Shown one piece after another: positions 57,183 to 64,000 of a DNA stretch of 64,000 bases. This DNA comes from Paraconexibacter algicola. Lineage in GTDB: Bacteria > Actinomycetota > Thermoleophilia > Solirubrobacterales > Solirubrobacteraceae. Made by a program: the position numbers and the translations under genes. Where the stretch lies: NCBI RefSeq assembly GCF_003044185.1, contig NZ_PYYB01000002.1, positions 496,001 to 560,000 on the forward strand, written 5' to 3'. Every line of letters begins with the position of its first letter. Position 1 is the stretch's first letter. The notes below the pieces were generated by a model. It was given only the letters and a program-made list of their open reading frames with translations, was not told the DNA's origin and made no database searches.

Positions 57183-58762
57183 CAGCCACCCCCGCCGAGC
57201 AGGTAGTCGAGGAGGCCCTCGGTGGCGGGCGACGCGCTGCCCGGCGTCGCGGACGGGGCGGGCGCGGGCGTCGTCTTCTGGGGCGTGGCCTCGCCGGTCG
57301 AGGGCAGGAACGCGGGCAGCTGCAGCGGTGCCTCGCCCTTCGCGGGGCGGGCGGGCAGCGGGGCGAGCGCGGGCTTGGCCTCGTCGCGCTGGCGCGCGGT
57401 CGTGGTAGCGGCCCGCACGTCCTCGGGGCTCATGCCGCGCAGCACCGCGTCGGTCTTCGCCAGCAGCGGCGAGCGGCCGTCGTCGATCGCGTCGAGGGCG
57501 CTCTGGGCGGAGCGTGTCGTGACGCTGCGCGACTCGGTGCCGGTGAAGTTCGCGCTGCACGCCGGGTCGTTGGTGACCGCGTACGTGGAGCAGAGGTTTA
57601 CGACGAGCTGTGCGCGCAGGTAGTGCCCGAACTGGTCGAACCCGTTGATCGCGGCCACCTGGTAGAAGAGGTAGTCCATCAGCCGCTCGACGCCGCCGGT
57701 CTCCTTGAAGCTCGTCAGGAGCGCGTCGAGGTTCGTCGACAACGGCTTCGCCTGGATGCCGAACTGGCGCAGGTCGTCGATGATCGGCTTGCTCTTGAGC
57801 AGCGCGTCGCGGCCGACCACGGTCGTGTCGCCCAGCGACGTCAGCGACGTCGTGGCCGAGCGGGTGAACGGTCCGAGCTGGGACACGAAGCGGTTGACGT
57901 CGGGCGCGACCCGGCCGAGGTCCGACAGCACCGGGGTGAACTGGTCGCCGAGCTCGCCGAGCCGGGCCATCGTCGGCCGCAGCTCACGCAGGAAGGCGGG
58001 GAGCCGCTGGAGGTTGCGCTCGAGGTCGACGCGCCGCTCGGCGGTCGCCTGCGCGGTCGTGTCCGCCTGCTGGACGAAGTCGGCGACGCGGCCGCGCTCG
58101 CGCGCCAGCGGCCGCATGACGGTGTCGGAGTCGCGGGCGAGGTCGGCGAGGACGCGGTTCTGCGACGCGAGGATCTTCAGGACCTTGTCGGTCGCCTTCA
58201 GGCCCGGGTCGGCGTCGCGGATGATCGCGTTGAGGTCCTGGCCGCGGCCCGCGAGGCCGGCGCCGAGCTCGTTGAGGATCAGCGAGAGCCGCTGGCGGTA
58301 CGGCAGCCGCAGCGTGTTGTTGACGAGGTCGAGGTCGACCGGGCTGGCCTGCAGGCCGGGAAGGCGGTACTCGCCCTCCCCCTCGCCGGAGGCGATCCGC
58401 TGCAGCTTCGGGGACGGGGCGGCGCCCTGCGCCTTGGGCTGCGTCGGGGTGCACTCGACGAACTTCTCGCCGATCAGCGACTGCGGCCGGATCGTGCAGG
58501 TGGCGTCGGTGCGGAAGTCCTGGAAGCCGGGCTCCTCGATCTTCAGCGTGACGGCCGCGGTCTGCCGGTCGGTGACGTCGAGCGCCTCGATCGAGCCCAC
58601 CCGCACGCCGGCGATCTTGACGTCCTCTCCGGGGATGACCGAGAAGGCGTTGCGGAACTCCGCGCGCACGAGGTACGCGTCGCCGTCGCCGGCGCCGCTG
58701 CCGAAGACGGCGAACGCGGCGGCGAGGACGCCGAGGGCGAGGATGGCGGCGAGGCGCTTCAC
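57182..58762 (-). CDS. Mce/MlaD-family protein (second of six)
   Basis: A 526-aa Mce protein with a short N-terminal hydrophobic segment (AAILALGVLAAAFAVFG) and an MlaD domain (about 30-115; YLVRAEFRNAFSVIPGEDVKIAGVRVG, then SLIGEKFVECTP). The long helical region has QDLNAIIRDADPGLKATDKVLKIL and LPAFLRELRPTMARLGELGDQF. The tail (about 440-526) is Pro/Ala/Thr-rich and probably disordered. It overlaps the first mce gene by 4 bp (ATGA). Confidence 0.95.
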   Translation of the reverse strand: MKRLAAILALGVLAAAFAVFGSGAGDGDAYLVRAEFRNAFSVIPGEDVKIAGVRVGSIEALDVTDRQTAAVTLKIEEPGFQDFRTDATCTIRPQSLIGEKFVECTPTQPKAQGAAPSPKLQRIASGEGEGEYRLPGLQASPVDLDLVNNTLRLPYRQRLSLILNELGAGLAGRGQDLNAIIRDADPGLKATDKVLKILASQNRVLADLARDSDTVMRPLARERGRVADFVQQADTTAQATAERRVDLERNLQRLPAFLRELRPTMARLGELGDQFTPVLSDLGRVAPDVNRFVSQLGPFTRSATTSLTSLGDTTVVGRDALLKSKPIIDDLRQFGIQAKPLSTNLDALLTSFKETGGVERLMDYLFYQVAAINGFDQFGHYLRAQLVVNLCSTYAVTNDPACSANFTGTESRSVTTRSAQSALDAIDDGRSPLLAKTDAVLRGMSPEDVRAATTTARQRDEAKPALAPLPARPAKGEAPLQLPAFLPSTGEATPQKTTPAPAPSATPGSASPATEGLLDYLLGGGG

Positions 58763-60090
58763 GGGCCGGGGAGGGTCAGGGACGGGTCGCAGTCGAGCTT
58801 CCCGTCGGTGTCACGCCAGTTGTTGGACCCGTCGGGACGGGTCTGGCTCGCGGAGCCCGGGCAGCGGCGCACGACGCCGTTCTGGAACCCGTCGAGCGGG
58901 GCGGCGCTCTGCAGCGGGTTGAGGACGTTGTCGGTGAGCGAGTACAGGTTCGCGATCGGCGAGATGCGCGCGTAGTGGCCGTTGGCGTCGTAGTTGGAGG
59001 CGCCCTGGCCGAAGTCGCGGATCCAGCCCGCGAGGTCGGCGGTGTAGGGACGGATGAACTGCAGGACCGGCGTGGTCTTGCGGAACGCCTCGATGCCGTT
59101 GGCGAGCGCGGGCTTGGCGACGCGCTCCAGGCGCGGGGCCTTGCGGACGAGCTCGATGAGGTCGTTCCCGGTCCCGGGCTTGCGGATCAGGGTGCGCAGG
59201 TCCTTGATCGTCGGGCGGGCGTCGGCGACGAGCGGCCGCAGCTCGCGCAGGAAGCGGGCGAGCTCCTTCGTGGCGGGCTTGCTCTCGGCGACGAGCGTGT
59301 CGAGGTCGGTGATCGTCGAGCGGAGGTTCACGAACGTCGTGTTCGCGCGGCGCAGCGTGTCGGGGAGCACGCCGAGCGACGTGTCCAGCGCGACGCGCTC
59401 GTCCCCGATGGCGGCGGCGGTCTGGTTCGTGTTGGCGATCAGCGAGGCGAGCTGCGGGCGGCGCTCGGCCAGCGCGGTGACGACCTTCGAGCTCGAGACG
59501 AGGAAGTCGGTGAAGACCTTCTGATCGCGCGTCAGCTCGTTGACGAGCCGCGCGGTGGTCGAGATCGCGGGGTTGAAGTACTTCGCGCCCTCGTTGGCCT
59601 GCCGCCCCTTGCCGTTGTACTGGACCGAGGATCCGCGGATGACCTCCTGCAGCGAGCGGCGCGCCTTGGGGTCGAGCGTGTTGAAGAGCTGGTCGAGGTC
59701 GACGATCGTCGTCGAGCTCTCCGCGGACAGGGTCGTGCCCTCGGGGATCTCCGGGTTGGAGTTCGCGCCCGGGGAGATCGCGATGTAGCGGTTGGCGATG
59801 CCCGACAGCGAGGTGGCGCGGATGACGGCGGTCGACCCGACGTGCAGCGGCGCGTAGGCGTTCTGGAGCTCGATCCGCACTTCGGCCTGGTTGTCCCCGG
59901 TGAGCGTGATCTCGCGGATCGAGCCGACGCGGCGGCCGCCGATCTGGACGTCGTCGTCCTTCACCAGCTGGCCGGCGTTCTCGAACCGCAGGGTGTAGCT
60001 CGTGACGTCGTCGCCACGCGTGAGCACGACCGCGACGACCGCGAGCGTGATGACGAGCAGGCCGACGATCCCGGCGCGGGCAGCGGTCAT
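58759..60090 (-). CDS. Mce/MlaD-family protein (first of six)
   Basis: A 443-aa Mce protein, shortest of the set. The membrane helix (about 7-24) is followed by the MlaD domain (about 30-110) with YTLRFENAGQLVKDDDVQIGGRRVGSI and SLSGIANRYIAISPG. The helical region follows, with TIVDLDQLFNTLDPKARRSLQEVI, the Mce tail signature. It is separated from the ATPase gene by 221 bp with two hairpins, while the six mce genes themselves are contiguous. Expression of mce genes may thus be set separately from the permease-ATPase part. Confidence 0.95.
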   Translation of the reverse strand: MTAARAGIVGLLVITLAVVAVVLTRGDDVTSYTLRFENAGQLVKDDDVQIGGRRVGSIREITLTGDNQAEVRIELQNAYAPLHVGSTAVIRATSLSGIANRYIAISPGANSNPEIPEGTTLSAESSTTIVDLDQLFNTLDPKARRSLQEVIRGSSVQYNGKGRQANEGAKYFNPAISTTARLVNELTRDQKVFTDFLVSSSKVVTALAERRPQLASLIANTNQTAAAIGDERVALDTSLGVLPDTLRRANTTFVNLRSTITDLDTLVAESKPATKELARFLRELRPLVADARPTIKDLRTLIRKPGTGNDLIELVRKAPRLERVAKPALANGIEAFRKTTPVLQFIRPYTADLAGWIRDFGQGASNYDANGHYARISPIANLYSLTDNVLNPLQSAAPLDGFQNGVVRRCPGSASQTRPDGSNNWRDTDGKLDCDPSLTLPGP

Positions 60091-60241
60091 CGCGCGGTCC
60101 TGGCGGGATCGGCGAACGGGGGAACGACAACGGGTGTGCGGCGCTGGTGCAGAGGTGCCCTCGAAGTGGGACTGGGGCGAGCGAGGCGGGCATCATGCCC
60201 GAACGACTGTTGATCTTGCGTGAAGGTCGTCTGCGGCTTCT

Positions 60242-60289
60242 CGGGCCGGTGACCGGCCGGCCCGATGGATCCGCGGTGGGTGCCGCGGA
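60242..60289. terminator. Two hairpins in the ATPase-mce gap
   Basis: The 221-bp gap 60091-60311 holds two adjacent stems: 60242-60249 with 60257-60264 (8 bp, 7-nt loop) and 60270-60276 with 60283-60289 (7 bp, 6-nt loop). They lie between genes of the same operon, so they may attenuate transcription into the mce genes or stabilise the upstream message. No clear promoter for the first mce gene was found in the rest of the gap. Confidence 0.4.
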
Positions 60290-60311
60290 CCCTGGACGGA
60301 TGGACGATTCG

Positions 60312-61388
60312 TCAGTCCATGGTGAGCGGGCCCATCGACTCGCCCGCGAGGAACTGCCGGATGAACGGGTTGTCGCTGTTGAGCATGTCCTGCGCCGGAC
60401 CCGCCTCCACGATCTTCCCCCGCCACAACACCGAGATGTACTCCGCCACCCGACGGCAGGTCATGATGTCGTGACTGATGATCGCGAACGCCGGCATGTG
60501 CTTGCGCCCATCCGCCCGCGCCTCGTTCATCACCGTCTCGTGGATCTCCTGGATCAACTCCCCCAGGAGCGCCGTGCGCACCGGATCCAGACCCGAGTCC
60601 GGCTCGTCGAACAGCACGATGTCCGGATCCAGCACCAGCGCCCGCGCAAAGCCCGCACGCTTGCGCATGCCACCCGACAGCTCGTTGGGGAACTTGTCCT
60701 TCGCCGCCCCGAGACCGACCTCCTCCATGCGCTGATTGACGATCTGCGCGATCTCGTCCTCGGACTTCTCCGTGTGCTGCCGCAACGGGAACGCCACGTT
60801 GTCGAAGATGTTCATCGACCCGAACAACGCACCGTCCTGGAACAGCACCCCGAACTTCTTGCGCATCTCGAACAGATCGTCGTCGGGCATGTTCGGCACC
60901 GACTCCCCATGCACCAGCACATCACCCTCGTCCGGGTACAGCAACCCGACCATGTGCTTGATGCACACCGACTTCCCCGTCCCCGACGGCCCCAGGATCA
61001 TCGAGATCTTCCCCTCCGGAAGACCCATGTTCAGACCCCGCAGGATCTTGTTCCGCCCAAACGCCTTGTGCACATCGATGAACTCCACCGCATCCGGCGT
61101 CCCCGCCGGGGTCGCGAGGCCGGTGTGCCACTTGTACTCGTCGTCGTCGAGGCGGCCGGCCGGGGGCTCGGGCTCGCTGACGACCTTGACCGGGGCGGGC
61201 TCCGGCGCCGCGGCGGCGGCCGGGGCGGGCGCCGGGACGTCGATCGGCGGGACCTCGACCGGCGGCGCGGGCGGGGTCACGGCCGTGGGCTCGTCGACGC
61301 GCGGCGCGTCGTCGCTGAGCCAGTCGTCGGCCGGCGGCTTGGGGGTGTCGTCTCCGGAGCCTCCGCCCCGTCGAGGAATGCGCGGCAT
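60312..61388 (-). CDS. MlaF/MceG-type ABC ATPase with N-terminal extension
   Basis: A 358-aa ATPase that powers Mce lipid transport. The ABC core (about 100-358) has Walker A GPSGTGKSVC, Q-loop VLFQDGALF, signature LSGGMRKRAG, Walker B VLFDEPDSGLDPV and the switch His in ISHDIMT, all in MlaF/MceG form. Ahead is a disordered Pro/Ala/Asp-rich extension of about 100 residues, unusual for the family. Codon use changes at about 61090: the core has five TTG Leu codons and many T-ending codons, absent from the extension and neighbours, suggesting that the core was acquired or copied from elsewhere. Confidence 0.95.
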   Translation of the reverse strand: MPRIPRRGGGSGDDTPKPPADDWLSDDAPRVDEPTAVTPPAPPVEVPPIDVPAPAPAAAAAPEPAPVKVVSEPEPPAGRLDDDEYKWHTGLATPAGTPDAVEFIDVHKAFGRNKILRGLNMGLPEGKISMILGPSGTGKSVCIKHMVGLLYPDEGDVLVHGESVPNMPDDDLFEMRKKFGVLFQDGALFGSMNIFDNVAFPLRQHTEKSEDEIAQIVNQRMEEVGLGAAKDKFPNELSGGMRKRAGFARALVLDPDIVLFDEPDSGLDPVRTALLGELIQEIHETVMNEARADGRKHMPAFAIISHDIMTCRRVAEYISVLWRGKIVEAGPAQDMLNSDNPFIRQFLAGESMGPLTMD

Positions 61389-61394
61389 GGGGGG

Positions 61395-62195
61395 TCAACC
61401 TCCGATCGGGGCCCGGGGATTCGCACCCCAGAAGAGCTGCGTGCCGAGCATCCCGATGAGATGGACGAGCACGATGTTGAGGACCATGGACTTCGCGGTC
61501 GCGGTGCCGACGCCCACGGGTCCCCCGCTGGCGTGGTAGCCGTAGTAGCACCCGACGAGCACGATGACCGTCGCCATCGTCATCCCCTTGATGACGCTGT
61601 AGAGCAGGTCGGGTGGGTTCTGGAACATCCAGAAGATGAGGAAGAAGCCGCCGGAGCTGACCTCGCCGATCTGCTCGACGACCGCGAGGTAGCTCGCGAA
61701 GAAGCCGGCGCCGACCGCTGCGATGTACATGAACGGCAGCACGAGCCAGGCGGCGAGCAGGCGCGTCGCGCAGAGGAACACCGTGGAGTCGATGCCCATG
61801 ACCTCGAGCGCGTCGATCTCGTCGGAGATCCGCATCGATCCGAGCTCGGCGACGATGCCGGTCCCGACCTTCGCGGCCATCATGTAGCCGAAGGCGTAGG
61901 GCACGAGCTCGCGCAGGTCGCACCAGGCGGAGAAGACGCCCGCGTAGGCCGGGGCGCCGACCGAGCGGTTGAAGTACGCGCCCTCGATCCCGCACTGAAG
62001 GCCGATGATGAAGACGAGGCCCCAGATGACGAGCGTCGAGCTGAGGATGAGGATCCCGCACTGCCGCAGCGCCTCGCCGAAGAAGCGCAGCACGCGCAGG
62101 CTGTAGACCTGCCCGGCGATCTTGCCGCAGAACTTGGCGATCTCGCCGAAGTTCGCGATCCAGTCCCGGGGGACGCTGAGCCAGCCGGTGTTCAT
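61395..62195 (-). CDS. YrbE/MlaE-type permease (YrbEB)
   Basis: A 266-aa MlaE-family permease. About five to six membrane helices surround the conserved EIDALEVMGIDS coupling segment (about 130-141) that docks to the ATPase. The C terminus carries GYHASGGPVGVGTATAKSMV, a family signature. It partners YrbEA and the MlaF-like ATPase to drive Mce-dependent lipid transport. The start overlaps the YrbEA stop (ATGA) and the end is 6 nt from the ATPase start. Confidence 0.95.
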   Translation of the reverse strand: MNTGWLSVPRDWIANFGEIAKFCGKIAGQVYSLRVLRFFGEALRQCGILILSSTLVIWGLVFIIGLQCGIEGAYFNRSVGAPAYAGVFSAWCDLRELVPYAFGYMMAAKVGTGIVAELGSMRISDEIDALEVMGIDSTVFLCATRLLAAWLVLPFMYIAAVGAGFFASYLAVVEQIGEVSSGGFFLIFWMFQNPPDLLYSVIKGMTMATVIVLVGCYYGYHASGGPVGVGTATAKSMVLNIVLVHLIGMLGTQLFWGANPRAPIGG

Positions 62196-63028
62196 CGGAT
62201 CACCGTGATCTCGGGGTGGGTTGCCAGGAGCGTCTGGGTGAACACGTAGTTGAACGCGAACACCCCGAGGAAGGCGATGACGACGGCCTGGTTGACGGCA
62301 CGTCCCACCCCCTCGGCACCGCCGGAGGCGGTCATGCCCTTGTAGCAGCAGACGATCGCGATGATCGCGCCGAACATGGTGCACTTCAGCACCGACCCCC
62401 AGAGGTCGGTCACGGACGCGTTGGTGAAGAAGGTCGCCCAGAACGGGCCGAGCGGCGCGCCGTTGACGAGCGTGGCGAGGATGCCGCCGAAGATGCCGAA
62501 CAGCAGCGCGTAGATGTCGAACAGGCCGGTGACGAGCATCAGCGCGAGGAACCGCGGCACGACGAGGTTCTTCACCGGGTCGACGCCGAGCACCTGGAGC
62601 GCGTCGAGCTCCTCGCGGATCTTGCGGGCGCCGAGGTCCGCCGTGATCGCGGTGCCGGCGACGCCGGCGAGCACGATCGCGGTCACGAACGGCGCGAACT
62701 CGCGGATCGACGCGAGGACGAAGAACCCGCCGAGGCGGTCCAGCGCGCCGAACAGCACGAGGAAGTTCGCCGCCTGCAGACCGGGCGCCCCGTAGCCGAA
62801 GGCGATCGTGGAGACCAGCAGCGGGAACCAGCAGAGCCGCAGCGTGAACAGGAACTGCTGCACGAACTCGCCGCCGTACGGGTACGGCGGGCGGAGGGCC
62901 GACACGATGGTCTTCCCCGTCAGGATCATCATGTCCCCGACCTCTTCGAGGACGTTCTTCGTCGGAAGAAACGCTCGATCGGCGACGTTACGTACCACGG
63001 ACAGCCCCTCCTCAGGGTCATGAGTCAC
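62192..63028 (-). CDS. YrbE/MlaE-type permease (YrbEA)
   Basis: A 278-aa MlaE-family permease and first gene of the lipid-transport series. It carries the coupling segment EELDALQVLGVDPVKNL (about 145-161) and the C-terminal GMTASGGAEGVGRAVNQAVV. The ATG at 63028 is shown; a GTG ten codons later (62998) has a good GGAGG ribosome site 8-10 bp ahead and may be the true start. The promoter lies at 63050-63079. Confidence 0.92.
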   Translation of the reverse strand: MTHDPEEGLSVVRNVADRAFLPTKNVLEEVGDMMILTGKTIVSALRPPYPYGGEFVQQFLFTLRLCWFPLLVSTIAFGYGAPGLQAANFLVLFGALDRLGGFFVLASIREFAPFVTAIVLAGVAGTAITADLGARKIREELDALQVLGVDPVKNLVVPRFLALMLVTGLFDIYALLFGIFGGILATLVNGAPLGPFWATFFTNASVTDLWGSVLKCTMFGAIIAIVCCYKGMTASGGAEGVGRAVNQAVVIAFLGVFAFNYVFTQTLLATHPEITVIR

Positions 63029-63049
63029 CGGACCCAGTGACGACGCCGG

Positions 63050-63079
63050 AGTCTATGCCTTTCGCCGGACCTCTGACAA
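63050..63079 (-). promoter_or_regulatory. Promoter of the yrbE-mce operon
   Basis: On the minus strand TTGTCA (63074-63079) and TAGACT (63050-63055) are separated by 18 bp. The start of transcription would fall near 63043, giving a leader of about 15 nt to the ATG or 45 nt to the GGAGG-led GTG. This is one of few complete -35/-10 pairs in the window. Confidence 0.6.
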
Positions 63080-63163
63080 ACGGGAACGTTCGGCCCGGCG
63101 CGCCGCCGGTGCCGCGCCGTCACACGCGCGCGGAAACCGTCCCGCGGACGCCCCTGCGTCTGG

Positions 63164-63169
63164 TACGTT
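63164..63169 (+). promoter_or_regulatory. TACGTT -10-like box
   Basis: TACGTT ends 10 bp before the GTG of the lipoprotein gene at 63180. Confidence 0.4.
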
Positions 63170-63179
63170 GCGGCGCGCT

Positions 63180-63749
63180 GTGAGAGGGAGCTTCCAGACC
63201 AGCGCGGTGCTCACCGCGGCCACCCTTGCGATCGCCGGCTGTGGCGGTGGCGAGCGACAGGACGCGGACGAGCCCTCGGGCACGTACGCGCTCGAGGTCG
63301 TCTCCGCGTCGTTCCCCGAGCGCCAGTCGCTCGCGTCGGCCAGCGAGATGAAGATCACGGTCCGCAACGCGGACACGAAGGCGGTGCCGGTCGTGGCCGT
63401 CACGGTCGACTCCTTCTCCAAGGACTCCGAGCAGCCCGGCCTGGCCGACCCGTCGCGCCCGGTCTGGGTCATCGACCGTCCCCCCGTCGGCGGCGACACC
63501 GCCTACACCAACACGTGGGCCCTGGGCTCGCTCCCCGCCGGCCAGACGCGCACGTTCTCGTGGCGGGTCACCCCGGTGCAGTCCGGCACCCACACGGTCA
63601 AGTACCGCGTGGCCGCCGGCCTCGACGGCAAGGCGAAGACGGCCAGCGAGCAGGCCGGCGACTTCACCGTCGACATCTCCGACGCGCCCGCCCGGTCGCG
63701 CGTCGACCCGGAGACCGGCAAGGTCGTCCGGGACACCGACGAGCGCTAG
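63180..63749 (+). CDS. Predicted lipoprotein with Ig-like/CARDB-type domain
   Basis: A 189-aa lipoprotein: short signal with lipobox LAIAGC (Cys about 20). One beta-sandwich domain follows (about 38-160), with YALEVVSASFPERQ, SEMKITVRNADTKAVPVVAVTV, AGQTRTFSWRVTPVQSGTHTVKYRV. The pattern NADTKAVP plus the late strand fits CARDB/FN3-like adhesion or scaffold domains. The GTG at 63180 is preferred over TTG 63168. It is divergent from the yrbE-mce operon, so a role at the same envelope is possible. Confidence 0.75.
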   Translation: MRGSFQTSAVLTAATLAIAGCGGGERQDADEPSGTYALEVVSASFPERQSLASASEMKITVRNADTKAVPVVAVTVDSFSKDSEQPGLADPSRPVWVIDRPPVGGDTAYTNTWALGSLPAGQTRTFSWRVTPVQSGTHTVKYRVAAGLDGKAKTASEQAGDFTVDISDAPARSRVDPETGKVVRDTDER

Positions 63750-63770
63750 CCGCGCGCAGCGCTACCGGCT

Positions 63771-63867
63771 GCGGCGGGGGGTGACGGGCGCCCCCGCGAG
63801 CGGCATCCGGTGCGAGGCCGGAGGCCGAGTGCCGGAGCGAGCGGGGGCGCCCGTCACCCCCCGCCGC
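63771..63867. repeat. 97-bp element with 27-bp perfect inverted repeats
   Basis: Positions 63771-63797 are perfectly complementary to 63841-63867, flanking a 43-bp centre that itself holds smaller CGGCA/TGCCG and GGCC repeats. The element lies between a plus-strand lipoprotein gene and a minus-strand PucR-type gene, where a bidirectional terminator would be expected, but the stem is far longer than the other hairpins here. Confidence 0.75.
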
Positions 63868-63877
63868 CCCCCCACCC

Positions 63878-64000
63878 TCACTTGGGCAGCCGTGGCGCGA
63901 TGATCCGGTACGCCTTGAGGCCGAGGCCGAGGCGCTCGCGGTCCTCGGAGAGCATGGGGTCGAGGCCGGTGAGCTCCTTCACGCGCTCGAGCCGGTACGC
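63878..64000 (-). CDS. PucR-type regulator, C-terminal end
   Basis: Only the last 40 codons lie in the window. They read AYRLERVKELTGLDPMLSED then LGLGLKAYRIIAPRLPK, which matches the C-terminal HTH_30 of PucR/CdaR-family regulators (YRLxRIxxLTGxD...LxLALxAxRL). The rest extends beyond the right edge. The regulated pathway cannot be read here. Confidence 0.75.
   Translation of the reverse strand, partial: AYRLERVKELTGLDPMLSEDRERLGLGLKAYRIIAPRLPK

Overview
This window comes from the chromosome of a very GC-rich actinomycete-type bacterium. Coding sequence ends almost every codon in G or C, GTG starts are common, and there is an actinobacterial-type integration host factor (mIHF), a complete yrbE-mce lipid-transfer operon and MMPL exporters. 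Gene content and order (ftsH-hpt-tilS, a folate cluster, secreted enzymes with Arg-rich beta modules, MMPL next to mce) best fit the class Thermoleophilia, order Solirubrobacterales. That placement is inference, because no rRNA lies in the window. No insertion sequence, prophage, CRISPR array, tRNA or rRNA was seen. Apart from part of one ABC ATPase gene, codon use looks uniform.

Layout. 1-4.3 kb: end of a CbxX-type AAA gene, then a minus-strand folate cluster (folP-folB-thioesterase-SnoaL-like-folK). 4.3-11 kb: a long minus-strand housekeeping series from a histone-like protein through an SCP2-like protein, a MerR-adenylate cyclase, a lipoprotein, tilS and hpt to ftsH. 11-22.5 kb: nucleoside phosphorylase and DMT transporter, a large multidomain murein hydrolase, phasin-like protein, sirtuin, PadR regulator, two small membrane proteins, hydrolase, Ca2+/H+ antiporter and lipoprotein. 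22.6-37.3 kb: secreted C5-epimerase-like protein, ArsA ATPase, TetR-regulated MMPL exporter, CocE/NonD hydrolase, trypsin-like protease, MoxR plus VWA pair and PhoD phosphatase. 37.3-40 kb: a TPP riboswitch ahead of a thiamin-precursor ABC importer. 40-45.7 kb: AlkA-like glycosylase, then three adjacent genes that look like a sphingolipid module (Scs7/FA2H-type hydroxylase, GNAT-fold protein resembling bacterial ceramide synthase, serine palmitoyltransferase-like enzyme), then mIHF. 46.8-63 kb: one minus-strand lipid-transport series, yrbEA-yrbEB-ATPase-six mce genes-MMPL-redoxin-B3/B4 protein. The right edge holds a lipoprotein, a very long perfect inverted repeat and the end of a PucR-type regulator.

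How the genes work together. The mce proteins, two permeases, ATPase and MMPL protein are likely one envelope lipid-trafficking machine, with a membrane-anchored thioredoxin-fold protein that has lost half its CxxC. The neighbouring sphingolipid-like genes suggest unusual lipids in this envelope. Folate, purine salvage and thiamin import supply cofactors and bases.

Control. Most genes that begin a transcription unit have a TANNNT box 6-11 bp before the start codon, so leaderless transcription appears to be the default. Two divergent pairs share one overlapping box. Several convergent pairs end in hairpins built from the two stop codons themselves.
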